Positions 33,994 to 45,476 of a stretch of 64,000 nucleotides of DNA are shown here, one piece after another. A program made the position numbers and the translations under genes. The DNA comes from Taiwanofungus camphoratus. Its lineage: Eukaryota > Basidiomycota > Agaricomycetes > Polyporales > Taiwanofungaceae. Each line of letters opens with the position of its first letter. Position 1 is the first letter of the stretch. Below the pieces are notes generated by a model. It saw only the letters and a program-made list of their open reading frames with translations. It made no database searches and was not told the origin of the DNA. The DNA is taken from the NCBI GenBank assembly GCA_003999685.1, contig CP021220.1, forward strand, positions 1,240,001-1,304,000. Reading direction: 5' to 3'.

Positions 33994-34546
33994 ATGACTG
34001 CGTATCTCTGGTTAGTGTGGTACGAAGCTACTTCGAAACTGTCGCCCCAACACTGGGCGTTGGCTGTGACTTATGAGATTAATGACCAAGCATACGCTAC
34101 CTTCTATGAGGTACGCATCTCGCTGCGGATGCTGGGTCCCGGCTCACATGATGATCGTTGAGTAGGTGGTAGGTGATAGCACTGGAAGCCGATACCATTC
34201 AAGAGTTGTTCGCCGTGTACATCTTACCAGCAGCCACGGTTATACCCCTTATGTTGGAAAACTTCTCCTGGGCGAGATCAACGACCAAGTCCTGGGCGCG
34301 CTCGAGATGTACAGCGAGACAGCAACCGAGCTTGTAAATGCCCATAACAAGAAGCACGGCACCAATGAGTCCAATTGCCATGATTGGGCGTTGATAATCA
34401 TAAGGAGTCTGGAAGATGCGCTATTACTCCCCAAGGTTTCGTCGATTGACTCGTTATCGTTGACATTGCTCGCTAATGCATCATGCTTATGCGATCTGCA
34501 GGGCACCTTGGCGAGGGTAGAGAAGTGTCCTAAATTTGGGTCATGA
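33994..34546 (+). CDS. Small basidiomycete protein with papain-like His and Cys motifs, unknown function
   Basis: Exons 33994-34110, 34166-34435 and 34502-34546 encode 143 residues. The N-terminus WYEATSKLSPQHWALAVTYE supplies a conserved-looking His in a beta strand, and HGTNESNCHDWALIIIRSLE supplies a Cys at the start of a helix. The order His then Cys is that of permuted papain-like folds such as PPPDE or NlpC/P60 relatives. I recall many Agaricomycete proteins of this shape (probably DUF6914) without known activity. The last exon gives a short basic end (GTLARVEKCPKFGS). The gene is intact. Catalysis is only inferred from the motif order. Confidence 0.6.
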
Positions 34547-35416
34547 TAGCCGTGCAAATTTCGGTACGGTCAGATTGAGCATGTCCCTCTGGCCTCGCAT
34601 TCTGTATCTCTATCTCGGGTCATAAAGTGTACGCTATAGTTCTTCCCCTCGCATCCTCATTTTGGTATTGTGTTATCGGTTTTTTTTCTGGTTTTTTTCT
34701 GATTCTTTTCCGGGTTTATCTGTCTGGATCAATGTGTATTCTGTTCAGCATTACTCAATTTACTACTCTGCTTTACATCTATGATATCGTTGTGTGGGTC
34801 GATGAAAACCCTAACCCAAGTTTTGGGGTCAAGTTGGGAGTTGGCCCTTCCAACTCAACCGCGCAATGAGGGCCTAGATAAAATTTACGAAGTCCAAGTA
34901 TCGAGTTCTTGTCTGCTTGTGCCATACGTCCTCTCATCAGAGTGTGAGTTCATGCTGAGAAACCATGATCGCACTAACCGTCAAACAGCTCATCAGTATC
35001 CTGTGTCACGCCGCAGCGCCATGCAACTGCGCACCGTATCCGATGGACGCCGTGAACAGGACTGTTGGAAGTAGCGGTCAAATCTATCTGCAAATTATAT
35101 CGTAGTGTGGGTGTATAGCGGGCATTCGGGCATTTAAATTCAGCTTTGAAATTTACAGTGAGTAATTTATCTTTGAAGCATTCCAGGCGTTCTTACGGTG
35201 CCCCTGTTTTGCGTTTTTATGAAAGAATGGAGAAAAGACACGGCGTAGATGATCTAGTCAATCAATTAGGGGACTCATAACCCTAACCCGCGTGGGGTGA
35301 ACGATCGGGTCTCCGATGGACCGGTCGATCGGCTTGCCACCCCGCCTTTGTAAGACCAGTGATATTCCGTTCTGCTCACTGGCAGGCCCCTTCTTTCAAA
35401 TCATTGCATTGCAGAT
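34547..35416. other. Intergenic region, T-rich tract
   Basis: 870 bp between the papain-like gene and the RBR ligase. It has a T-rich tract at about 34678-34710 and two copies of CCCTAACC (34809, 35281). An ORF at 34627-34869 is hydrophobic only because of the T-rich tract and I do not call it. Confidence 0.4.
35281..35287 (+). promoter_or_regulatory. CCCTAAC motif upstream of the RBR ligase gene
   Basis: Sense-strand CCCTAAC 130 bp before the ATG at 35417, within CCCTAACCCG. It may be a telo-box-like factor site or the branch site of an undetected 5' UTR intron. Confidence 0.35.
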
Positions 35417-37111
35417 ATGGCAACAGTCCAAGGACAGGACCTTGATCATTGCGCATCTTTGCGGCGGGAGGAATGCGAAGTTTTGGAGGTGTGCCGTCAG
35501 TCCCACTATCTTCTGCAGTACTGCTCACCGCTCACCGCTTCTGCAGTCCATTCATCCAGATTTTGTGTCAAATGATCCGTCAAATGGTCTGGTCAAACTT
35601 GAGATACCCGTAGAATTTTCTGACCCGAGGCGTGTTATTGTAATCGACGATTGTTCAATGCGCGCTACATTGAAGGACAATTCTCCCGCATCTTCTGCAA
35701 CACCTGTGCTTAATCAGCTCTCACTCTCCGTACTTCCAGCACTTCTCCTAGACATCCTACTGCCTCCCGCCTACCCGTACAGTCCACCCGTCATCCTGTC
35801 ACTGCATGCCACTCACTCATGGTTACCGCTCGGTCTCATCTTGCAGCGAAGATTGCTGGAAATGTGGCAAGAAGGGGAAGGTGTATTGTACATTTGGATT
35901 GAATGGCTGCGAAACGGAGACTTTCTGGAAGCCCTCAACTTGACGTCGGCGCTACATGAAGAGCAAGTGATCCGGTGAGACTATTGCTTAGAGCTCTACC
36001 AAGCCTTTGTTAATACATCTTTGTTAGCATATCTCATCCAGCACCTCATATCTTAGTCCCGGCGCTCAAAGCTTATGACAAGTCAACACAATTGGCAAGG
36101 TTTTCTCAAGCATCGTACACATGCGAGATATGTTTGACATCAACGAAGGGCGCCCGGTGCACGCCACTGTCTTGTTCACACGTGTTCTGCCGCTCTTGCC
36201 TGGAGGACTTTTGGGGTCTTTGCATCACGGAAGGAGATGTTGGACGTGTTGGTTGTCCTGATCCGCAGTGTGTGAAGGACGGGTGTGAAGCGAACGAAGA
36301 AGAGGTGAGAAGAGTCGTTACTGAGGAACAGGTGAGGCGATGGAGGTGGCTGCGAGAGAAGCGGGCGCTCGAAAAAGGTGCGTTCGATAGTACTTTGTAT
36401 CTGCTGCGAGCGCAGGCCGATGCCGACGAACTCAAGATCCTACAATCATACACTGCCCGATGTCCTTCTGTCAATACTCTGTGCCAAAGCCCGAGAATGT
36501 AGAAGAAGGGTCTGTGTGGGAGCGACTGCGGACATGCCCTGAATGTGGCTATTCATTCTGCGCCTACTGCAAGCGCACATGGTAAACTCCTCCAGTCCCA
36601 CTCACTCCCCTTGCTCATAGTCGCGGATGAATACACAGGCATGGTCCTCTGTCCGATTGTCCGATTTCCGTGACGGAATCCTTTGTGCTCGAGTATATGG
36701 CACTGCCTGAAGATTCGTCCGAGCGGCGGGTCATGGAGAGACGGTTCGGCGGAAAGAATATCCGGAAACTTGTGGAAAAGTATGAGGAGGAACAGGCCAA
36801 CAAACAATGGCTCGAGCAGTCTACCATGGCGTGTCCCAGCTGCCACGTACACGTAGAGAAATCGCTTGGATGCAATCACGTATGTCTACTTCATTCCCTG
36901 GGTGCATCCCGTGTTGATGTAACGCTATTTCTCACAGATGACGTGTGCAAAATGCAAGCAGCATTTTTGCTACCGCTGTGGCGACAAGCTCCTAGCGAAC
37001 AACCCGTACATTCATTTCTCGACCCCCGGCCACCGTTGTTTCTCGAAATTGTTTGATTTCCACAGTGCGGACGACGAGTGGCAGCCTGTAGAGGGATTCG
37101 ACCTGTTGTAG
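35417..37111 (+). CDS. ITT1: RWD-RING-IBR-RING E3 ubiquitin ligase, RNF14/Itt1 type
   Basis: An RBR-class E3, which transfers ubiquitin through a Cys in RING2. Exons 35417-35488, 35547-35974, 36028-36377, 36437-36581, 36639-36879 and 36938-37111 make 469 residues. An N-terminal RWD domain (ECEVLESIHPDFVSND; LLPPAYPYSPPVILSL) comes first. RING1 follows: CEICLTSTKGARCTPLSCSH, then VFCRSCLEDFW. The IBR region is CPMSFCQYSVPKPENVEEGS, then CPECGYSFCAYCKRTWHGPL. RING2 reads MACPSCHVHVEKSLGCNHMT, then CAKCKQHFCYRCGDKL. The catalytic Cys expected in RING2 (the GCNHMTC Cys) is present. RNF14 homologues act in ribosome-associated quality control and translation termination in yeast (Itt1). The protein ends soon after RING2 with FSTPGHRCFSKLFDFHS. 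Confidence 0.9.
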
Positions 37112-37446
37112 GGCTTATTGTTGAGCAATAAAATGTTTGCAAAAACAAATTGCGTGGTGCGCGCCTGCGGAATGACAGGAGATCGAGGCGGCGGCTCCGT
37201 AAGGGGTGAGATTTGTCAGTTCGGGTTCAATCTCCGCTCGCTGTATAGGGCAGCGCCGAACTCCTACGCACGATATTCTAGACATTTTCTTTCGACTGGA
37301 CCCCCTCCTATCCCGTATATCTTGGTCTGTCTCTCCTTGTTTCTGTCGACGACCAGCCTCTTTCGTATCTTTTTTGAGGCTGCGCGGGGCCCTCCCGGAT
37401 ACCACTTTGTCCATACCCCCAAGCTACCCCCATACCCTCCCTGTTT

Positions 37447-37453
37447 CCCTAAC
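37447..37453 (+). promoter_or_regulatory. CCCTAAC motif upstream of the KH gene
   Basis: Sense-strand CCCTAAC 63 bp before the ATG at 37516, in a pyrimidine-rich leader. A YAG (CTCAG) about 25 nt later would also allow a 5' UTR intron branch site. Confidence 0.35.
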
Positions 37454-37515
37454 TCCTACCGCCCGCATCTCAGACACTGTATATTTCACTCGCATCTACC
37501 CCCAGGACAAGGACA

Positions 37516-40500
37516 ATGGAAATCTACACCACATCTTTTACTTATCCGCGTCGCTCACGACTCGCTCATTCGCCTGCTTCATCTCTCGACTTTCCTACCC
37601 CCTCCGAACTCAGGCGCGCAGAGTCGTTTTCGCATCTTCAACAATACGCCAACAACAATAATTTTTCTGAATCCCAAGGGACTGCGTCCCCTTCAGACTA
37701 TGATGCCCTCCAGAAGCTGGCCATGATGGCCATGGGGTTGCACGCCGTCCACGTCTCCTTCACGGCTGCGGATCAAGGCAGGGCCTGGAATTTTCAGATT
37801 TCTGGGGCCTACCAGCAGGTGATGCTAGCTCGTGGAATGATTCTGAAAGAGTGCCCCGTTCAAGTGAGTTAAGCAATCGACACTACTCTCTGCGGCAACC
37901 GTCTTGACGCGGGTCCGCTTAGAACCGCGCTACCATCAAAGTAGCGCGCTCAGAGATTCTAGATTCGCCGTCTTCGAAACCCAGCCTGAAACCAGAAGTC
38001 CGTCGTCGTCTCGACGACATTGCTTCCCAAACGTACGCCCACATTGCCGTAGTGAACAGCCCTCTCGCTTTGTCCACCCGCACTTTACCGGACGGTATTA
38101 GCAACAGTGCTGGTTGGTCTGGGCTAGAAACTGAACGCGTCTGCGAACTCGTCATTACGGGCCATGGAGACTCTGTTGACCTTGCGCGTGTGCGACTGCT
38201 GGTCATGCTAGACGAACTCGTGAGTGACAATGACGTAGCCCCTTTCGACAACTTATCCTAACGCATGTGCAGAGCGGGTTGCACGCCGAGGCTTGTGAAA
38301 TCGACCAAAAACTCCACGCTATTATAGCGGGTAGGAAGCGTGCTGTTTTGCAGTCTATACAAGAAGAAACGGCAACGAACATATACTTCCCATCTCCATT
38401 GCAGGATGTTATTGGCCCTGAATTTGGGCAACAGACTACGAACGGGTCACCTTCGGGCAATTTAAACAAGTTGAGCCCCAACACTATCTGGATCACAGGG
38501 GAATTCTTTGGCGTCCAAAGAGCTCGCGATATGCTTTTCCAAGTGTCGGTTAATAAGGTCAGTCTCTTCAGTGCCTTTCGATGTGTGGCACTCAACAAAT
38601 GCGGCTCTAGAGCAAACAAATACTCTCCAGAGATAGTGCAGTATTACCACGTAAAATGGATTGGATGGTTACGGAGCGCGCTGATGATCTCAAAGCACTC
38701 ATGCATGATAATGCTACATACATCCAATTTCCTCCTATTGGTAGTTCTACCAGCTTAATCACCGTGTTTGGAGATCATAGGGTCAACATACAGAGGACCA
38801 TTCGTTCTATCATGCAATTGGTGTGTAATGTAAACTGATGTTGGCCCGTTTTTGCATCGCTGACTGCGGGCAATAGGCATGCCAATTTTACATTGCTTCC
38901 TTGTGGCTACTGCCTGCTCAGTTCAACGTCTTGATGCCGTCCGCGAGTTTAAATGCTACGCAAGTTTCTGCGATACTCAAGCAGGTGTCATTCGCTTCCG
39001 GTGCAGAAGTCGTATTTAAGGGTATGTGCTTCGAAATGCACGGCCTCGAGCATGAAGTCCGCGCGGCTGTGACCATGCTTCTTGAACTTGACATAGTCAA
39101 AGTGCGTTACGTCCTTGACGGATTTCTCCCCACCTGATTCACAATCACATCTTCGCAGACCTTCCATCACGAAATTCGCTTCCAGATAGAGCTTTCCAAT
39201 GAGCACCGCGAATTTATCAGCGGGAAGAAGAATGGCAAGATTAACAAAATCATGCAGACGACAAACGTCAAGATCAAGTTCGAGACATTCAATGACCACA
39301 ACTTCCTCATCGACATATCTGGTAACGATGCGTCAGTCTTGCAGGGCCTCACGCTCTTGCAAGAGGAGTTACCCGCCGAGATTTCGTTCCATGTGCCCGA
39401 GTCGTACCATAAGCGTATCATTGGCGTCGGTGGACGGAGCATACAGCGTATCATGAAGAAGTACGGTGTCTACGTGAAGTTCTCGAATGCGGAAGAGTTT
39501 GCAGCTATGGGCGGCTACAACGATAACGAGGACAACGTTATTGCAAGGACTCCTGCCAAGAACGTTATGAACCTCGAGAACCTCAAGCAATCTGTGATGG
39601 AACTTGTGAATCCGAAGGTGGTTCAAGTCTTTTCGATGATGAGATTATTCGGACTCATTCTTCTCTATTATCAGGACAAGGATTACATGAACGAAACCGT
39701 TTCTATCCCTCGCAAGTATCATCGTACTCTACTTGGCGAGAAGAGCATCTTCATCCGTGATATTGAGGCCAAGACTAATTCAACGTTCCGCTTCCCTGAT
39801 AAGGAGACCGCTTCTGATTTGGTCACGATTTTTGGTCCAGAGAGTCAGGTGCAAATTGCTGCAACCATGCTCTTGGTAAATCATTCCGTTGTGAATACGT
39901 TCACGAGACTGATTCTCTGTCAGGAACACGTACCCTTCGAAGCTGATATGGCCGTTCCTGCTCACCCTGAGCTTCCTCGTATCTGTGCTTCTGCTGACTT
40001 TGTGGCATTCACTGAGCGGGTCAAGCACGACTTCCAGGTGGTCGTCTCGCCCAACATCAAGACCCCGTCTCCCAACAATGTCTCTGAGATCCCCTTGGAG
40101 TGCTCATTCAAGTTCAGGTGTCAGCGGAGTAATAGTGACTTCCTGGTGACCGCTCGAGACATGCTGGAGCAGTTCTTAATCAGTCACAACGCTCATGTCT
40201 ACCCGTCAGCGACTTCACGGACGCATCAGCGAAGTGATTCGTTTGCAGATGCATTCCCACACTTCGATAGCAAAGTGCTCTCCACGGCAAGGACTCGCCA
40301 CCAAAGTAAGGTTCCACGTCATGTAGCGAATAGTTGAACGCTGATCTCTTCGCAGATTCGGCCGACCTTGGACGGCCTTCGGAGGCAATGATTGATAGGC
40401 GTCTCAGGTTAGCAAGCTCATCACCAGACGTTAAGGCGCTCTTCAACAATTCGCCATCGTACATCTACCACCTGGAAGAGGAAGAAGACTTAGAGCCGCA

Positions 40501-41026
40501 GCCAAACTACGTACCTGGGCCATCAAATAACGATTATTGGACACCCCTGCCTCCTATTGTGCGCTCCACGATCCAGACTGGTTCTAGGACGTAGCTAACA
40601 CTGATATCAATTCAGGGCTCTGGGGTTCCCCACCGTACACGGCACGGCGAAGATGCGCTCAAGCGCGGATCGGACTCCCTGCTCGAGTCAAAGCTGAAGG
40701 ACCAGCTCGCGAAGCCTCGCTCTTTGACAAACCGCGCACAGTCGCTCGACCTTACTTATTCACTTACGCGCATCAACGAAACGCCGCGCACATCGGGCTT
40801 GTCACGCCCGGATTCGCCCGAAACTTCTGTGGCTGGGACTGGAACGGGTACCACACCGAGCCCGGTGTCAGTAACTACGCCGCTTTTCCCCAGCGTGTAT
40901 GGTCCACCTGCGGGTGCACGAGGCGCGGTAGTAGCAGGCTCGGCAGCGCACAGTCGTGCTGGTCTAATGATGGACGATGAGGCTGTGGACGAAGTGTCAC
41001 GGGTCATTTCAAACCTGGGCCTCTAA
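37516..41026 (+). CDS. Multi-KH-domain RNA-binding protein
   Basis: Ten exons (37516-37863, 37923-38219, 38273-38557, 38611-38820, 38877-39101, 39159-39617, 39675-39875, 39924-40305, 40356-40558, 40616-41026) give 1006 residues. The clearest KH domain lies near 39390-39510 and has the GXXG-type loop in SYHKRIIGVGGRSIQRIMKK. A second, KYHRTLLGEKSIFIRDIE, has a GEKS loop, so its RNA contact may be weaker. Other degenerate KH-like units lie between 37900 and 39100 (DLKALMHDNATYIQFPPIGS and similar). The N-terminus is Ser/Asn-rich, and the C-terminal 250 residues are Pro/Ser-rich and disordered with an acidic DDEAVDEVSRVISNLGL end. Domain number and order recall Bicaudal-C or vigilin-like proteins and yeast YLL032C. 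Target RNAs are unknown. Confidence 0.8.
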
Positions 41027-41946
41027 TGTGTGCGCCTTCAATATTGCAGCAGCCGGACCGGTACCGTGTCTGCAGGATGCATATGCCTTCTGCATCTGCA
41101 TTCGGTCTTCAAAACAACAAGAAGTTGTATCAAAAATTTCTGAATTTTATTCAGCGGACTCTCGACATTGTTCGATTCTCGTTCCCTTGCTTTTACTCCT
41201 TGTTTCAAACATGCTCGTGCTCGTGCCGTGTTGCTTTCTATTCCACGCACCACGTCCCGTCCCTCTGTCCTGTCTCGTCTCACGTCCACTGCAATAACCA
41301 TCGTACGTAATATCATACTAGACGCTCTAAGTGCCCCCTCTCTATCCTATCTGTCTCGCGATCTCCATCCATACTTGTCGTACTCATTGCCATCGTTGCC
41401 ATCGCGTCTGTCAGCCATCTTCGCTCTGTCCATCGTGATTATTGACACGTCGTGTACCATATAAATTGAAAGATGTCTGTTTTACGGTATGGCCTGGTCC
41501 GAGTTATACATATCTTTATCTTGGGTCTCGAAGCTTCGTAGCCTCGAGCGCCTTGCCGTCTGAATGAACTCACAAGGGACAGTCGTTGGAGAAGGGAAGA
41601 ATGACGGAGGGGTTATAGAGCACACGCATGCGCAGACTGACGCACTTCTCTGAATTGGCTAGACAAGGCGACCGCGTACATAGTAATAATTTTAGAATCT
41701 CAAGATCTGGTATATCCTCTTGGATAGTGTCTGGCATGAACATGAACCTCATTGATTGCTGAATACATCGCAAGGTCATTGTTGGCTATGCAAGCACTTT
41801 TTTCTTTTTAAAATGACATCCACTCGCTCGGTCCGGCAGTCACGCGCTTACAACATGCATCCTTGACGCGGAAAATGTTTGCGTTAGTAGATCTGGGTAG
41901 ATACATGGGGTGTAAGTCTCGACGGATGCGTACAGGAGGCGCCGCA
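41027..41946. other. Convergent intergenic region
   Basis: 920 bp between the 3' ends of the KH gene and the sulfurtransferase gene. The first 450 bp are CT-rich on the plus strand and probably a 3' UTR. No gene or repeat is supported. Confidence 0.45.
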
Positions 41947-43399
41947 TCACTCGCTCTTTACAATCTTGCTCTCTTTGCGCATCGCGTACCCTGTCCAAGA
42001 CTGCGCGCAGACAAGCGCAAATTAGTACACGTCGCGTCCAACAGACATGGAAAAAGACAGGGCTATCCGGTATCACATGCACCCCATCGGGCGGTCATCT
42101 GGCCAGAGAGGTAGACATAACACACGCACCTCGTCATATACGCCTGCACCCTCAACACCAAGCAGGCTCAGTCCGAGCCATAACACGCCTGCAGTCATCC
42201 CACTCCCACAGCTTGCAACGACACCCCTTTTACCCTGCAGCACCTCCGTTGCTCGCTCCGAGCCGAGCGCATCCAAGAGCGCGGTATGTAAGATGGACGG
42301 AGGGAGGACAGTTGTATAAGTTTTTGGGAGCTCTGGAAGCGGTGGGGACGGAGAAGAAGGTGAAGTACTAGTGGGGAAGGAGGTGGAGGGAGGCGGTTTG
42401 GGCAGGGGATTTGTCTGCAAAAACGACGAGAAGGGAAGCGAGAATGAGTGAGGAATGTGACCTGAAGAGAGGCCAGGGCGCGGCTCGGGGTCTGTACCGA
42501 GATATCTGTGTTATAGCACGAAAAGTCAGAGGGAGATACATAAATGAGGGACTGAACATACCGCCCGTGCGAGCGGGCATCGAGCACGATATCTGCGATC
42601 GGTTCGAGCGCTGGGTTAACCTGGGCATTGGACACGACCTGCTGGTAACCTGCGCACAGCTCAGGCGCAATCAGCATGTTTCACGGGGCACACTGATGTA
42701 CACTCGGCTGACTTTTCACAACGCGTGTGTCTAGTTTCGGTACTGGGTATGTAGACTTGCGCACGGGCGCGGGGACGCCTGACTCGGTAGGGCAGCCGTG
42801 TACAATCCATGCGGGCAGACCGCCATCGAGAATGGATGAGCGGCTGTGCCCGAAAGCGCGAAACATGAAGAGGGCCCGTGGCGATGAGAAGACGCCATGG
42901 GTGTCATAGCTAGGGAGATCAATAGGCTCATGATAATAAGCGATGCAGTAATAGATTCCTCACATCACGACATGGGACTCGGGGGTGATACCAAAGTTTT
43001 CTACATCATAGCATGTCATGTTAAGAACCTGTCTTTGTTCTATGTAGCTTGATGAGAGGCACTGTACGCACCACATGCCTCTGCAAATACTTCTGGGCTG
43101 GGCATCATATGCTTTAGCCCGAGCTCGTGCGGACTCGCAACCTCGTCCAGGTCAAGAAATTGCGCGTTCGGAACACGCTGAGCAATAAATTCATCGCGCG
43201 CACTGCGCGGGGATCCAGGCATGTGCCAGCTAGCGTCGAAGACGGAGACTGAGCTAGGCGCGAGGCTACGAAGCTGGGCAGGAGAGACAACGAGGGGACA
43301 GTTGTCACCGAATATCGAGCCCGTAGACATGGCACGAACGAGGGGGTTGAAGAAGAAGCGAGAAAGGGATGTGCGTGCAGAGAGCAGATACGGGAACAT
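41947..43399 (-). CDS. TUM1: Thiosulfate/3-mercaptopyruvate sulfurtransferase (tandem rhodanese)
   Basis: Moves sulfane sulfur to acceptors, including the tRNA 2-thiolation pathway (Tum1). Exons 43072-43399, 42964-43000, 42713-42909, 42562-42649, 42130-42505 and 41947-42000 encode 359 residues. The first rhodanese domain contains FDASWHMPGSPRSARDEF, VVIYDTHGVFSSPRALFMF and ILDGGLPAWI. The second has IVLDARSHGRYLG and the active-site loop VASCGSGMTAGVLWLGL with the catalytic Cys. An unusual Pro/Ser-rich insert (about 42350-42400) lies before that loop. The leader MFPYLLSARTSLSRFFFNPL is a good mitochondrial presequence; a second in-frame ATG (43330, MSTGSIFGDN) would give a cytosolic form. The codon before the 43399 ATG that extends the frame is GTG, so I chose 43399. 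Confidence 0.9.
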
Positions 43400-44385
43400 A
43401 GCAGACGGCACAGTCTCTGGCTCGCGGCGAGATGGCGACAGGTTGCGCTATTCAGAGTCGAGACTGTCTCTTTGGGTGAGTGACTCAAGTACAATGAAGC
43501 AAATAAGGGGACACCAAGAAAAAGGTGGAACCCATGCGTAGCCCAAACATGGCCAACAACAACCTGCCATCATCCGAGGGCGTCTACAACATCAAGTGGT
43601 CGTAGACATTGACAATTGGTTTCGGAACCGGCGATGGCATAGGACAGTACTACTCCCGAGCGCTCAGTGTGTGAGTCCTCCCGTTACCTTACTTTGAGCT
43701 CTATGTTGTCCCGAAGATGGCTCTTTCCAGCAGTCATGAGCAGTCGTTACGCAAATAGTATGTCCTGTTTCAATATTGAGTGATGATCATGTGTTTCTGT
43801 TCCAGTGTCACGATCTCGGGTGAGTGTTGTAGTCGGGTCTCGTACCGCACCACATTCACGTAGTTGAGGCTAGATATATACGTTACCTTTGATGTCGGAT
43901 TTAAGCCTTCTCACAGGCTCGTCGTACTGGCTGGCTCCGACAAAGTGGCCGCGAATGCCACTCGAAAGGGGAAGGACGGCAGAATGTATCGATGGACGCT
44001 CAACTCAACCGCGTAGGCCAGCTCCATATTTGACTTGTGATACAATTTTGACAGTAGCACAGCGATTTGTTTTCTAACGAATTCGTCCACATACAGCCCA
44101 TTCGCAGCTCGCTCGATATCAGGCACCGCGGCAGCAATGTCAACCAGCTAACCCTTACGGCTGATGAGATTATTAGGGACGGTTTGGGGCAACATGAACG
44201 AAACACAAGTGAGCGGCCACTCCCCAGGGACTTTTTTGTTTTGATGCCTGTTCATGGTGCAAAATGATGACGTGTAGAGCGCGGTGAGGGATTTACAGTC
44301 CAGTTGGCAGCTACATTCTAGCTGTTCTCTTTTGTAAGGAGCAAATTGTAGTTGCGGGATAGGTAGTCTCAGTGGTGCTTTACAG
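43400..44385. other. Intergenic region before the WD40 remnant
   Basis: About 985 bp. The first part should be the TUM1 promoter. ORFs at 43889-44077 and 43911-44126 overlap on opposite strands and match nothing I know. The region may hide earlier, decayed exons of the WD40 gene. Confidence 0.35.
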
Positions 44386-45252
44386 GGTCCGAGGATGGCA
44401 CAGTTTGCATTTGGGACGCAGAAAGTGGAGTTGGTCTAACCCCACCTCTCAAGGGTCACAATGACTATGTGACGTCTGTAGCATTCTCACCTGATGGGAG
44501 ACGTGTTGTCTCAGGTTCAGACAACCATATCATCCGTGTCTGGGATGCAAACACGAGCAATGCTTCGGCCATTGGCGGCACCTCTGTGATCATGTCTGTT
44601 ACGTTCTCCGACGACGGCACACGCATTGTGACATCTTCCGACATAGGCGACGACGATTGGGTCGATTCAGAAGCTAGGACAAATTCTGGTCAGCTGAGGA
44701 CGATTTAGCTTCGAATAAGGATGAATCAACATCGAGCAGCGCCGGATCCTCAACAGATTTCTCGACAAGTGACAATGATTCATCATCATCATTAAATAAC
44801 GGACCATCCGCGTCAAGTAGCAATAATTCACGACCAAGCAGGAGCAGTCTCTCATAACACTGTTCCACGAGGCCGGGTTCGTTTCAGAAGAACTACTTGC
44901 CAATTTTGGTGAACTTCTACTAGCATCATCCACATCTCTCGGAGAAAGCAGCGTAGTGTCAACATTGTCTAGTCCTTCCATTTCTTCGTAGAACTATGCT
45001 CAGACCTCGCGCTTTGCATTTCTTGACAGAGAAGGACGTCTAGCGTTCGATGACAGAGCATACATGGAAGATGGTTGGATGTGTATGGATACGAACTCCT
45101 CTTCAACAGCTGATCTGTTCTGGGTGCCGCCGGAAAACAGGCTGGGACTTTGGTGGCCACGAACTGCAGTGATAGGTAACACAACCGTCACCAGGATTGA
45201 CTTCAGTCGTTTCATGCACGGGAGTCATTGGGAAAACTGCAACAAGAAATGA
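44386..45252 (+). pseudogene. WD40-repeat gene remnant with an intact family C-terminus
   Basis: Starting after an AG at 44385, two WD40 repeats are readable: GSEDGTVCIWDAESGVGLT and VTSVAFSPDGRRVVSGSDNH followed by IIRVWD, then a third partial repeat VTFSDDGTRIVTSSD. A Ser/Asn-rich stretch (44700-44850) follows. A last block at 45010-45252 reads FAFLDREGRLAFDDRAYMED, LFWVPPENRLGLWWPR and RIDFSRFMHGSHWENC. This tail is the one I know from Agaricomycete WD40 proteins, many of which carry a NACHT ATPase upstream. Here there are only two to three repeats, no NACHT, and frame changes or stops between the blocks (near 44705 and 44990) that I could not remove with plausible introns. Most likely a decayed member of a large family; a short expressed gene with unusual introns is possible. 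Confidence 0.55.
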
Positions 45253-45386
45253 GTCGTGTAGTTATTGTATCATTTTTCGAGCCATTGGCAATCTGTATAT
45301 ACCTGAAATCATACATAGTTGGATGGTATCAATATCGAAGACCGAAGCCTGGCGAAGGCACTGTCGTGAAATGGTGGTCAGGCAGA

Positions 45387-45393
45387 CCCTAAC
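45387..45393 (+). promoter_or_regulatory. CCCTAAC motif upstream of VMA5
   Basis: Sense-strand CCCTAAC 84 bp before the VMA5 ATG, within CCCTAACCCTACG. The following GTTATTGCAG (ending at 45421) could be the acceptor of a 5' UTR intron, in which case the motif is its branch site. Confidence 0.35.
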
Positions 45394-45476
45394 CCTACGC
45401 TGAGACTTGGTGGTTATTGCAGTCCCAAAATAATAGTACAGTTGCTCACAATCAACGTCTCCAGAACTTGTGTGCG

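Noticed and set aside
34809-34815. CCCTAACCC as an interstitial telomere tract
   Set aside because: Each copy has less than two repeat units, so there is no telomeric array; only the position before start codons is of interest.
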